63,574 nucleotides of DNA, taken from positions 1 to 63,574 of the forward strand of contig CANKAT010000009.1 in the NCBI GenBank assembly GCA_947479815.1. Direction: 5' to 3'. The notes beneath the pieces are model-generated. The model was given only the letters and a program-made list of their open reading frames with translations. It had not been told where the DNA came from and ran no database searches. Each line of letters starts with the position of its first letter. Position 1 is the first letter of the stretch. Of this stretch, positions 9,184-18,338 are shown in pieces. A program made the translations under genes and the position numbers. The DNA comes from Sphingobacteriaceae bacterium. Lineage in GTDB: Bacteria; Bacteroidota; Bacteroidia; Sphingobacteriales; Sphingobacteriaceae.

Positions 9184-12100
9184 ATGAATTTATTTACTAA
9201 AGCAGAAGGCTGTTTAGATCGTGTAACAACTAATGACCTAAAGCCGACAATTCCTGGAGAAATTCGATACTTTAAGTATTGTAAAACCCAGTTGATTCCA
9301 TCAAATTCAATTCTCCTTGTCATGAAGCTGACATTTATTTTACTTTTTGCTCTAATCTTTAATGTTAGAGCTGAGGGATATTCTCAAAAAGTTACTTATA
9401 GCGGCGAAAATGTTGCGATTGAGAAAGTATTTTCCTCAATTAAAAAACAAACAGGTTATGGATTTTTCTTTCAGAAAGAATTAATCAGTTTAGCAAAACC
9501 TGTAACTATTAATGCCGTTAATGAAGACCTTTCAGAGGTTTTAAATTCTGTATTTAAAGATCAGCCTTTAGAATTCAGTATTCAGAATAAAACAATTCTG
9601 GTATTAAAAAAGACTGTTCCAGTTATGATTCCTGAAAGCAATCTGGTTAATATCTCAGAATTGCTGGAGGTGAAAGATATTATTGTCAAAGGTCAGATTT
9701 CTGATACTAAAGGAGAAACCTTGCCAGGAGTTAGTATAAAAATAAAGGGTACAAATACTGGTGCCACCACTGATGTGGATGGACGATTTTCAATTAATGT
9801 ACCTAATACTAGCAGCGTACTTGTTTTTACCTATATCGGGTACCAAACACAGGAAATTACACTTGGGAGTAGAACTACTCTGAATGTAAAGCTGGAATCA
9901 GCTAATACTGCACTTACCGAAGTTGTTGTAACAGCATTGGGTATTTCAAGAGAGAAAAAAGCGTTGGCTTATTCAGTAACTGAAGTAAAGGGTGAAGAAT
10001 TCACTACAGCTCGTGAAACTAACGTTGCAAATGCTTTTTCTGGTAAAATTGCAGGTGTCAACGTTACAGGTATGTCAACAGGACCTGGTGGTTCCAGCCG
10101 TGTAATCATTAGAGGTAATGGTTCATTAAGTGGTAATAACCAACCATTATATGTAATCAACGGGATGCCAATGAATAATACCGGGCGCTCAAATGCATTG
10201 GGTCAAAACGCAACCTATTTAGATCGTGGTGATGGTATTTCTTCCATCAATCCGGATGATATCGAAACAATTAACGTACTTAAAGGCGGGCCAGCAGCAG
10301 CACTTTACGGAAGTCAGGCATCAAATGGTGTAATTCTGATTACCACAAAAAGTGGTAAAGCACAAAAAGGTGTAGGCGTTGAATTGAGTAGTAATTTTAC
10401 GGTTGGTAGTCCTTCAATGTATCCTGATTTACAATATGAGTATGGTCAGGGTTTGGATGGAATAAAGCCAACTACAAAAGCTTTAGCAATCAGTTCTGGC
10501 CGTTTGTCATTTGGTGCCAAAATTGATAATGTTACTGGAGGTTACGTTCAATTTGACGGAGTAGAGAGACCATACAGTGCGGTTAATGTAAAACAAAACT
10601 GGAAAAATTTCTACCAACCTAATACGAATTTAACAAATACTGTTGCATTCTCTGGTGGAAACAGTCGTCAATTGACCTATAGACTATCAGTGTCTGATCT
10701 TGAATCGAAGGCAATGGAACCAGGATCAAGCTATAACAGACAAACAGGTAATTTAAGTTTAAGATCTGAGCTTGGTAAAAGGATCACGGTTGAAACAACT
10801 ATGCAATACAATATTGATAGAGGTACCAATCGTCCGGGTAATGGATATGCTGATAATACCACAAATTGGGCTACTAACTTATTGGCGAATACCGTTGATA
10901 TCCGCAACCTAGCCCCTGGATACGATGCAAACTTTAATGAAGTTCAGTGGCAACAGGTTCCTGAAGCTCAAAACCCTTATTTCGTAATCAATAGAATGGG
11001 GAACAGAGATACTAAAAACCGTTTCATGGGACAAGCAAGTGTTGCTTATAAAATTCGCGATGATTTATCCTTTAAGGTAAGCGGTATGAGAGATATCGAC
11101 AGATTTGACTCTAGTGATTATATGCCAATAGGTACTGCGAAGTTTCCAAAAGGATTATTTAATTCAGGTACCTCTTTTGTAACTAAAACTACTGCACAGG
11201 CTTTGTTGAATTATAACAAAACTTTCTTTTCTGATTTTCAAGTATCTGCCTTGGCAGGAGCAAACATAGAAAGAAATGTTGCTGAATCAACTTCAAATTC
11301 AGGATATGAATTTATAGTTCCAGAGTTTATCAGTTATGCGAATCTTGGCATTCAATCTTCATCAGTTGGAATGAGCCGTTTCGGTCAGAATTCATTATTT
11401 GGATCGGCAGATATTGGTTACAAGAGTTTGCTTTACTTGACCTTTACAGGAAGACAAGATTATTTCTCAACGCTAGCTCCGGGAAATAATGCAATTTTCT
11501 ACCCATCAGTTGGTACCAGTTTCATACTTTCTGATGCTGTAAAACTACCTTCAATAGTTAGCTTTGCAAAATTGAGAGCTTCATGGGCTCAGGTAGGTGG
11601 TTCAACAGTAAGTCCTTACCAGATTAACCAACTTTATACTTTTGAGCAAGGTGGACATATTGGTCGTCCGGTGCAGAATACATCAAGTGCATTATCTAAT
11701 CCACTTCTAAGACCTTTAACTTCAACTACTTATGAAGGTGGTATCGATATTCAATTTCTTAAAAATCGTTTAGGATTGGATTTCACCTATTATAATCGTA
11801 AAACAACTGATGATATCTTAAGTACTTCTATTGCAGCTTCTTCAGGTTATACATCAGCGCTTTTGAACGTAGGTGAACTAAGTAATAAAGGAATTGAGGT
11901 TCTATTAACTGGAACTCCAATCAAGTCTAATAAATTCACTTGGGATGTAAGCTATAATTTTGCCTACAATAAAAATACAATTGAAAAACTTGCACCTGGT
12001 CTAAGCACTGTTGGTGGAGCTGGGGTTGGAAGACCTTACAACACCATTAGAGGAAAGACTTATTTAACAAACGCTTCTGGCCAACGTGTTTTTAATAGAA

Positions 12101-12681
12101 CTAGCGGTTACGAAATGTCAGGTGATGAAATGGAGTATGGTCTGGGAGTTCCGCCAACTACTATGGGATTTACAAATAATTTAAGATACAAAAGCATATC
12201 ACTTAACGTGCTTCTTGATGCCAAGTTCGGAAACGTTGTTCAGTCAGGCTTAAGCCGTTACATGTACCGTTTTGGATTATCTAAAAATACACTTCCAGGA
12301 AGAGGCCCAGAGGGTTTAACTGTTTCAGGTGTTGATCAAGCAGGCTTACCTTTCACTAAGACATGGCCAGTTGATCAAGTAGATACCTATTACAATAACC
12401 AGGCAAGTATTAGCCCTTTAACAACTTCAGTTTTTGATGGCAGTTTTGTTAAAGTTCGTAGTCTTATCCTAAGCTACAGAATTCCTTCTGCGAAACTGAA
12501 AGCATTGAAGGTTCAGTCTGCTGATATTTCCTTCGTTGCAAGAAATCCGTTTATTCTTTATAAGTGTATTACTGATTTCGATCCTGAATCTGCTTATACT
12601 ATTGGCAACACACAGGGGCAATCCTCTAATACTATACCTCGTACTCGTGATGTTGGGGTTAATTTAATTGTAAGGTTTTAA
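9184..12681 (+). CDS. SusC/RagA-family TonB-dependent outer-membrane transporter with STN domain
   Basis: 1165 residues from the ATG at 9184; the earlier TTG at 9160 is less likely. After an unusually long N-terminal extension, common in Sphingobacteria SusC proteins, a signal peptide begins at an internal Met47 (hydrophobic, ending near GYSQK). Then come an STN signalling domain (about 70-130), a carboxypeptidase-regulatory-like beta domain (about 165-245, with SDTKGETLPGVSIKIKGT), the TonB plug (about 255-375, with GGPAAALYGSQASNGVILI) and a 22-strand-type barrel to the C-terminal RF. It forms the barrel under the SusD lid encoded next and imports the island substrate. The STN domain ties it to the adjacent FecI/FecR pair. 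The substrate cannot be read from sequence. Confidence 0.96.
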   Translation: MNLFTKAEGCLDRVTTNDLKPTIPGEIRYFKYCKTQLIPSNSILLVMKLTFILLFALIFNVRAEGYSQKVTYSGENVAIEKVFSSIKKQTGYGFFFQKELISLAKPVTINAVNEDLSEVLNSVFKDQPLEFSIQNKTILVLKKTVPVMIPESNLVNISELLEVKDIIVKGQISDTKGETLPGVSIKIKGTNTGATTDVDGRFSINVPNTSSVLVFTYIGYQTQEITLGSRTTLNVKLESANTALTEVVVTALGISREKKALAYSVTEVKGEEFTTARETNVANAFSGKIAGVNVTGMSTGPGGSSRVIIRGNGSLSGNNQPLYVINGMPMNNTGRSNALGQNATYLDRGDGISSINPDDIETINVLKGGPAAALYGSQASNGVILITTKSGKAQKGVGVELSSNFTVGSPSMYPDLQYEYGQGLDGIKPTTKALAISSGRLSFGAKIDNVTGGYVQFDGVERPYSAVNVKQNWKNFYQPNTNLTNTVAFSGGNSRQLTYRLSVSDLESKAMEPGSSYNRQTGNLSLRSELGKRITVETTMQYNIDRGTNRPGNGYADNTTNWATNLLANTVDIRNLAPGYDANFNEVQWQQVPEAQNPYFVINRMGNRDTKNRFMGQASVAYKIRDDLSFKVSGMRDIDRFDSSDYMPIGTAKFPKGLFNSGTSFVTKTTAQALLNYNKTFFSDFQVSALAGANIERNVAESTSNSGYEFIVPEFISYANLGIQSSSVGMSRFGQNSLFGSADIGYKSLLYLTFTGRQDYFSTLAPGNNAIFYPSVGTSFILSDAVKLPSIVSFAKLRASWAQVGGSTVSPYQINQLYTFEQGGHIGRPVQNTSSALSNPLLRPLTSTTYEGGIDIQFLKNRLGLDFTYYNRKTTDDILSTSIAASSGYTSALLNVGELSNKGIEVLLTGTPIKSNKFTWDVSYNFAYNKNTIEKLAPGLSTVGGAGVGRPYNTIRGKTYLTNASGQRVFNRTSGYEMSGDEMEYGLGVPPTTMGFTNNLRYKSISLNVLLDAKFGNVVQSGLSRYMYRFGLSKNTLPGRGPEGLTVSGVDQAGLPFTKTWPVDQVDTYYNNQASISPLTTSVFDGSFVKVRSLILSYRIPSAKLKALKVQSADISFVARNPFILYKCITDFDPESAYTIGNTQGQSSNTIPRTRDVGVNLIVRF

Positions 12682-12705
12682 TTAATACTATCAAATATTT
12701 TTAAC

Positions 12706-14259
12706 ATGAAGAATTTAATCTTTAAACCTATATATTCAGCAATCATTGCGGCAATGTTTTTGTCGTCTTGTACCAAGGATCTTGCGAAGCTGAATAAGAA
12801 TCCAAATGCTTACGAAAGTGTTAATGCTAATTTTTTGTTTACTAAAGCACAATTAGGAGCTATTGGATTAAATCCAAATGGTAATCGTTTTAATAATATG
12901 CAAATGTTGCAGCAGGAGGCTACCTATAGTGAGGTAACTGCACCTGGTGACAAGTATTTTGCAGAGGGGTATGTCCAAAATAACTGGGCTGCTTATACCG
13001 GTTGCTTAAATCAAACTCAATTGGTTATTAATGAAACCAAGAAAGATCCGACGCTCGTTAATAAACTTGCAGCTGCCAGAATCTGGAGAGTTTATATTTA
13101 TCACCAGCTGACCGACCTTTATGGGGATATTCCATATTCGGAAGCACTTGTCGGACTAGATGGTAAATACCAGCCAAAATATGATCTTCAGGTTGATATC
13201 TACAAGGATATGTTCAAAGAACTGGAGGAGTCTGCAGCATCTTTTGATGCTTCTAAGACTACTTTTGGCAATGCTGATTTATTTTATGATGGAAACACAG
13301 TAAAATGGAAAAAATTTGCTTATTCCATGATGCTTAGACTCGGTATGCGTTTAACCAAAATTGATCCTGCAATGGCAAAAATTTGGGTACAAAAGGCAAT
13401 TGCTGGCGGACCAATCTTGGATGATGCAGATCTGGCTAGAGCACCGTATGCTGACGGAGGACTTGCCAGCAACAGGAATCCTTTTTCAGATCATTTTAGA
13501 GTACTTGATTATGTGGATGGACAAAATCCATTAAATATACAGGGCTCAAAAATCTCTAAAAGATTTATTGATCATTTAAAAGGGAATTCAACAACAACTA
13601 AAGATCCAAGACTGAATGTAATTTCAGTATTATGGGTTAAACAACCTGCAGGTGGTTATGTAGCAGATACTGCTACAGCTTTACAGAAAGGAATGAAGAA
13701 CGCACAGTTTAATGGATACCCTGCCGACTTTGAAACTTATTCTGAGCCAAACCCAAATACTGTAATGAGATATGATGCTCCGGTTATCGTGATTGGTGCA
13801 GCAGAAGTTCAACTTCTTATTGCAGAGGCTGCTATCAGAGGATGGAGTACCGCAAATGCGTCTACATCCTATAGCAATGGTGTTACATCTGCTATGAAGC
13901 AATGGTCGCTTTATGGTAGCGGTGGTATAATTTCTAGCGATAAGATAACAACCTATCTGAAGTACAATCCATTTCTTGCAGCAGGCACATTTGAAGAGCA
14001 GCTTGAGCAGATTTCTACACAACATTGGGTTTTAGGTTACCTTGATCAGATAGAAAACTTTTCTAATTGGAGGCGTACAGGATATCCTGTTTTGATTCCA
14101 ACAAATTATCCTGGAAATATTACGGGAGGAACAATTCCTCGCCGTTATATTGTACCAGCATCAGAAGAAACTTTGAATAGGGCCAACTTCCTTGATGCTA
14201 AAGCAAGACAAAGCGGTGCTAACACCTTATTAAGTCGCGTTTGGTGGGATAAACCGTAA
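12706..14259 (+). CDS. SusD/RagB-family surface lipoprotein (SusD-like_2 type)
   Basis: A 517-residue lipoprotein: a hydrophobic signal ending LSSC with Cys22 as the lipidation site, followed by DLAKLNKNPNAY, typical of the SusD-like_2 subfamily. The helical TPR-like core is seen in segments such as AARIWRVYIYHQLTDLYGDIPYSEAL and IAEAAIRGW. It is expected to sit on the outer surface as the substrate-binding lid of the SusC barrel encoded 24 bases upstream. SusD-like_2 proteins often occur at non-glycan loci, which fits the absence of glycosidases here. Confidence 0.95.
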   Translation: MKNLIFKPIYSAIIAAMFLSSCTKDLAKLNKNPNAYESVNANFLFTKAQLGAIGLNPNGNRFNNMQMLQQEATYSEVTAPGDKYFAEGYVQNNWAAYTGCLNQTQLVINETKKDPTLVNKLAAARIWRVYIYHQLTDLYGDIPYSEALVGLDGKYQPKYDLQVDIYKDMFKELEESAASFDASKTTFGNADLFYDGNTVKWKKFAYSMMLRLGMRLTKIDPAMAKIWVQKAIAGGPILDDADLARAPYADGGLASNRNPFSDHFRVLDYVDGQNPLNIQGSKISKRFIDHLKGNSTTTKDPRLNVISVLWVKQPAGGYVADTATALQKGMKNAQFNGYPADFETYSEPNPNTVMRYDAPVIVIGAAEVQLLIAEAAIRGWSTANASTSYSNGVTSAMKQWSLYGSGGIISSDKITTYLKYNPFLAAGTFEEQLEQISTQHWVLGYLDQIENFSNWRRTGYPVLIPTNYPGNITGGTIPRRYIVPASEETLNRANFLDAKARQSGANTLLSRVWWDKP

Positions 14260-14287
14260 ATTTTCAATGATTTAACCTTTATTAATT

Positions 14288-14350
14288 AATCCAGGTTATT
14301 TTTTTTAAATACTTTCAAGTATCGAAAAAAATAATCTGGATTTTTTTTTT
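14288..14350 (+). terminator. Strong nested hairpin with T-tract after susD
   Basis: The left arm at 14288-14306 (AATCCAGGTTATTTT...) pairs with the right arm at 14325-14342 (...AATAATCTGGATT). The loop holds a second perfect hairpin, ATACTT-TC-AAGTAT, and ten T follow from 14341. This is a convincing intrinsic terminator, or a partial terminator that limits read-through from the highly expressed susCD into the catabolic genes downstream. Confidence 0.75.
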
Positions 14351-14384
14351 CAAATTTATTAAGTTTAAGGATAATTAAGCTGTT

Positions 14385-15683
14385 ATGAAACGTAGAAATC
14401 TATTAAAATACCTTTCCGTATTACCACTCAGTGGTGCGGTAATTGGTTCTGAATCTTCTTTTAAACCATTAATGGCTGCAGAACCTGACTTTCCTGCTCC
14501 ACAACTAGCTAATAATCAGCCAAAGCGAATCGCAGCAATATTGACGGAATACCGTCCTGGCTCACATGCGGATGTTATTGTTGGTAAATACCTGGAAGGG
14601 TATAATCAGGATCAGATGGCACCATATCCGGAGTCTAAAATCGTTTCTATTTTCACGGAACAGCTTCCTGAAAATGATATGAGCCGACCTCTGGCAAAGA
14701 AATACAATATTCCAATATTCCGGACCGTGGCAGATGCTTTGACAATGGGAGGGGATAGCCTTGCCGTAGATGCGGTTCTGCTGATCGGTGAGCACGGAGA
14801 ATACCGCATGAATGATAAGGAACAAAAGCAATATCCAAGATTCGAAATGTTCTTGAAAATAACAGATGTATTCAGGCAGTATAAAAAATCAGTACCAGTA
14901 TTTAATGATAAACACCTTTCATACAGCTGGAGACAAGCTAAACGGATGGTTGAAATTTCTAAGGAATTAAAGTTTCCGATGCTTGCAGGATCTACAATAC
15001 CTGTATCATGGCGAATCCCTGCTATTGATACTCCTTTTGGAAAAGCACAAAAATATGCTGTTGGTATATCTTACAGTGGATTAGATATTTATGGTTTTCA
15101 TTTGTTGGATGGTTTACAAGCAGTTGTTGAACGAAGAAAGGGTGGTGAAACCGGAGTGAAGTCTGTACAATGCTTTGAAGGTAATGAATGCTGGAATTTT
15201 TTGGATCAGAACGAATGGGTTAAAAGACTCTTTGATCGGGCAATTTCTCATAGTGAAACACGTGAGGTAGGTAATATGAAGGAGCTTGTAAAAAAACCGT
15301 CTGTATTTATCGTTGAGTATAATGATGGCTTAAAGGCTGCTGCATTTCTGATGACCGGTTTGGTGCAAGACTTTACCTATGCAGTTGATGTTGAAGGTCA
15401 ACAAAAGCCATTCTCAACCCTAATGAAGTTGCAAGGAAAACCTCATTACCATTTTGGTTGTTTGGTTAAAAATATTGAAATCATGTTTAATACGGGGAAA
15501 GCACCTTATCCTGTTGAACGCACCATGTTAAGCAGCGGTATATTGGATTTTGCATTGGAATCCCGTATATTGGGTTACAAAAAAGTAGAAACTACAGAAT
15601 TAGCACGAGTACGTTACCAGTGCGCTCCTGAGTCCTATTTTTTCAGCAAGGGCTGGGATAGTAACGGCAAGCGCCTAGATTAA
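14385..15683 (+). CDS. Tat-exported protein of an unrecognised family (paralog a)
   Basis: 432 residues starting MKRRNLLKYLSVLPLSG, a twin-arginine signal. I cannot name the family. It has a paralog at 27317 and the pair share HADVI near the mature N-terminus, VDAV followed by GEHGEY, a VPVF-DK-LSYSW segment, an LMAGS-(S/T)-P-WR segment and VERR-GGETGVKSV. The conserved His, Glu-His, Asp, Trp-Arg and Glu-Arg-Arg residues look like a binding or catalytic site. The fold seems alpha/beta, but there is no GxGxxG dinucleotide motif, so a Gfo/Idh oxidoreductase is not supported. It is the first gene after susCD and its hairpin, so it probably acts on the imported substrate in the periplasm. Confidence 0.8.
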   Translation: MKRRNLLKYLSVLPLSGAVIGSESSFKPLMAAEPDFPAPQLANNQPKRIAAILTEYRPGSHADVIVGKYLEGYNQDQMAPYPESKIVSIFTEQLPENDMSRPLAKKYNIPIFRTVADALTMGGDSLAVDAVLLIGEHGEYRMNDKEQKQYPRFEMFLKITDVFRQYKKSVPVFNDKHLSYSWRQAKRMVEISKELKFPMLAGSTIPVSWRIPAIDTPFGKAQKYAVGISYSGLDIYGFHLLDGLQAVVERRKGGETGVKSVQCFEGNECWNFLDQNEWVKRLFDRAISHSETREVGNMKELVKKPSVFIVEYNDGLKAAAFLMTGLVQDFTYAVDVEGQQKPFSTLMKLQGKPHYHFGCLVKNIEIMFNTGKAPYPVERTMLSSGILDFALESRILGYKKVETTELARVRYQCAPESYFFSKGWDSNGKRLD

Positions 15684-15765
15684 TTCTTAGCTGCCAATTT
15701 TAAAATATTTTAATACGAATACTTAATAGTTTATCTCAATTTTTTTTAATAAATAACTAGTTCAA

Positions 15766-17025
15766 ATGAGGAAGTTCTATTTTCTGCTGGTAACAATTTT
15801 GTTGCCTATTGTAATTTTTGCACAGTCTAAACCCTATGATATTATCATAAAAGGTGGACATGTTATTGACCCGAAAAATAACATTAATTCGGTGATGGAT
15901 GTGGCAATTTTAAATGGGAAAATTGCAAAGGTTGCAGTCAGTATTGATGCAGCACAAGCCCCAAAAATTGTAAATGCTCAGGGATTATATGTTACACCTG
16001 GTCTGATTGATATTCACGGACATGTTTTTGCAGGTACTGAGCAAAATCACATGTATAGTAATGGTTTTAGCAGCGTAATGCCTGATGGTTTTTATCAAAG
16101 GGTTGGAGTAACCACTGTAGTTGATGCAGGTGGCTCAGGTTGGAGAGACTTTCCAACCTTCAAAAAGAATATTATAGATAATTCTCAGACCCGTGTTCTG
16201 GCGTTTTTGAATATTGTAGGTAACGGAATGCGTGGCGGTGTAATCGAGCAGAATACAACTGATATGGATCCGCAAATAGCAGCTAAAGCTGCTATCGCTT
16301 ATAAGGATTACGTAGTGGGTATAAAAGTGGCTCATTTTACAAGCCCTGATTTTACAAATGTTGACCGTGGCGTTGCTGCAGGTAAATTAGCTAATATTCC
16401 GGTGATGGTTGATTTTGGTGGAACAAAGCCAAGACTTTCTCTAAAGTCCTTATTCATGGAGCATCTTCGTCCTGGCGATATTTTTACCCATACATTTGGC
16501 GAATTACTTGACACTAAAGAAGCTATTGTTGATACTGCAAAAAAGGAATTAAAGCCTTTCGTTATGGATGCACAAAAAAGAGGAATTATCTTCGATGTGG
16601 GTTATGGCGGTTCAAGTTTCAGGTACTCACAAGCAATTCCTGCTGCTAAGGCCGGATTTCATCCCAATACAATTAGTACTGACCTTCACATTAGCAGTAT
16701 GAAAGGCTCTATGAAGGATATGCTTTTGGTGATGTCGAAATTCTTAAAAATTGGGATGAACCTTCAGGAAGTGATCAATGCAAGTACCTGGGCTCCGGCA
16801 AAGGCAATCAATCGCCCACAGCTTGGTAACCTTTCAGAAGGTGCGATTGCTGATGTTGCAATTCTTGGAATGAGAAAGGGTAATTTCGGTTTCTATGATC
16901 TGCAAGGATATAAAATGGAAAGTAATGAAAAGCTAGAATGTGAAATGACTATTTTCGGAGGCAAGATCGTTTATGATCTCAATGGAATTGTAAGTCCGCT
17001 TCATAATTGTACTGAATGTAAATAA
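15766..17025 (+). CDS. Exported COG3964-type amidohydrolase paralog 3, His-to-Tyr at strand 6
   Basis: 419 residues with a Sec signal (MRKFYFLLVTILLPIVIFAQ). The strand-1 motif H84-G-H86, IKVAH, FTHTF and STDLH are intact, but the strand-6 motif that reads DVGHG in the other three copies is DVGY280G here (codon TAT, one base from CAT). That histidine is a predicted metal ligand of the superfamily, so activity or metal content may differ. Otherwise it is very similar to paralog 4 at 19589. It precedes PLP enzyme 3 by 40 bases, again as an amidohydrolase/PLP pair. Confidence 0.88.
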   Translation: MRKFYFLLVTILLPIVIFAQSKPYDIIIKGGHVIDPKNNINSVMDVAILNGKIAKVAVSIDAAQAPKIVNAQGLYVTPGLIDIHGHVFAGTEQNHMYSNGFSSVMPDGFYQRVGVTTVVDAGGSGWRDFPTFKKNIIDNSQTRVLAFLNIVGNGMRGGVIEQNTTDMDPQIAAKAAIAYKDYVVGIKVAHFTSPDFTNVDRGVAAGKLANIPVMVDFGGTKPRLSLKSLFMEHLRPGDIFTHTFGELLDTKEAIVDTAKKELKPFVMDAQKRGIIFDVGYGGSSFRYSQAIPAAKAGFHPNTISTDLHISSMKGSMKDMLLVMSKFLKIGMNLQEVINASTWAPAKAINRPQLGNLSEGAIADVAILGMRKGNFGFYDLQGYKMESNEKLECEMTIFGGKIVYDLNGIVSPLHNCTECK

Positions 17026-17065
17026 TTTCTGATCTACGTATACTTCACCACCAACCAATAAATAC

Positions 17066-18277
17066 ATGAAGCGCCGAGAAATCTTGAAAACTTTAACCAT
17101 GTTACCACTTGCAGGTGCGGTTGGTAATTCCGGTTCTATAGTTCAATCAGTACAGGCTGCACCCTTGCCAAAGCGGGATGTATTCAGTGAGTTTGGTCTG
17201 CGTACATTTATAAACGCTTCAGGATATTTCACTTCTTTGAGTGGATCATTGATGCATGAGGAGGCTTTAGATGCCATTCGCCATGCATCAAAACATTTCT
17301 GTAGGCTAGAAGAAGTTCAAGACAAGGTTGGGGCAAGAATTGCTAGTCTGCTGCATGCTGAATCAGCTATGGTCACTGCTGGAGCTTTTTCTGCCTTGAT
17401 GTTAGGGACGGCTGGTGTTCTAAGCGGAAACGACGCTAAAAAGGCTTCACAAATCCCATTTCTTGAAGGTACTGGAATGAAGTCTGAAGTGATTATTCAA
17501 AAAGCACATAATGATGGTTATGCTCACGCACTAAAAAACTGTGGAGTAAAACTGATCACGGTAACTACCACTAAAGAATTGGAAAATGCCATCACTGACC
17601 AAACGGCAATGATGTATTTTATCAATTATCAAGCTTCTTTGGGTGAAATTCAACATGCTGAATGGCTGCAAATAGCTAAGAAACGTAAAATTCCTACTAT
17701 GATTGATATGGCCGCAGACCTTCCTCCAAAAGAAAACCTGTGGAAATTTCATGACCTGGGTTTTGATCTGGTTTGTGTTTCAGGTGGAAAATTTATGAGA
17801 GGGCCTCAAAGTACAGGTATACTTAGTGGAAGAAAAGATCTGATCGCCGCCGCCAGACTGAATGCCCCGCCAAGAGGGAATAACATCGGTCGCGGAATGA
17901 AAGTAAACAAGGAAGAAATTTTTGCTTTATACTTCGCATTAGAACGATTTATAAATACCGATCAGGATCAGGAATGGAAAATGCTCGAAGACAGAATTAC
18001 TACAATTGCCAACGCTGCCTCTTCAGTTAAGGGCGTGAAAGCTGAAGTAATACCCTTACTACTTATAAATCGTATCCCAACTTTAAATATTTCCTGGGAT
18101 AAATCATTAATTAAACTGGATAACCTTGCTAGCAATTTAAGGGAAGGTAATCCATCCATTGAAGTGGGGGGTGGCCCGGATGGAAGCATTAATGTAACTA
18201 CACATATGCTCAAAGCGGATGAAGTTAAAATTGTTGCACAAAGAATAAAGGATGAGCTTTCAAAGGCCTTAATATAG
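17066..18277 (+). CDS. Tat-exported SelA/DgaE-like PLP enzyme 3
   Basis: 403 residues, with Tat signal MKRREILKTLTMLPLAG. The catalytic body has a TMIDMAAD motif supplying the ring-nitrogen Asp and VSGGK with Lys242 as Schiff-base lysine, followed by FMRGPQSTGIL, close to the GPQ motif of D-glucosaminate-6-phosphate ammonia-lyase. It lacks the extra C-terminal beta domain of the copies at 1615 and 5439 and ends at the family's usual length. Predicted as a periplasmic 2-amino-acid ammonia-lyase working with the amidohydrolase just upstream. It groups with the copies at 18339 and 21493. Confidence 0.86.
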   Translation: MKRREILKTLTMLPLAGAVGNSGSIVQSVQAAPLPKRDVFSEFGLRTFINASGYFTSLSGSLMHEEALDAIRHASKHFCRLEEVQDKVGARIASLLHAESAMVTAGAFSALMLGTAGVLSGNDAKKASQIPFLEGTGMKSEVIIQKAHNDGYAHALKNCGVKLITVTTTKELENAITDQTAMMYFINYQASLGEIQHAEWLQIAKKRKIPTMIDMAADLPPKENLWKFHDLGFDLVCVSGGKFMRGPQSTGILSGRKDLIAAARLNAPPRGNNIGRGMKVNKEEIFALYFALERFINTDQDQEWKMLEDRITTIANAASSVKGVKAEVIPLLLINRIPTLNISWDKSLIKLDNLASNLREGNPSIEVGGGPDGSINVTTHMLKADEVKIVAQRIKDELSKALI

Positions 18278-18338
18278 GTCATCTTTATTGGAAGATTCCT
18301 ATTATTGAAAAGATTTAATAAATTAAATATATAAAGAA

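Noticed and set aside
7245-14259. Polysaccharide utilisation locus
   Set aside because: SusCD and FecI/FecR are present, but no glycoside hydrolase or polysaccharide lyase was found in the island.
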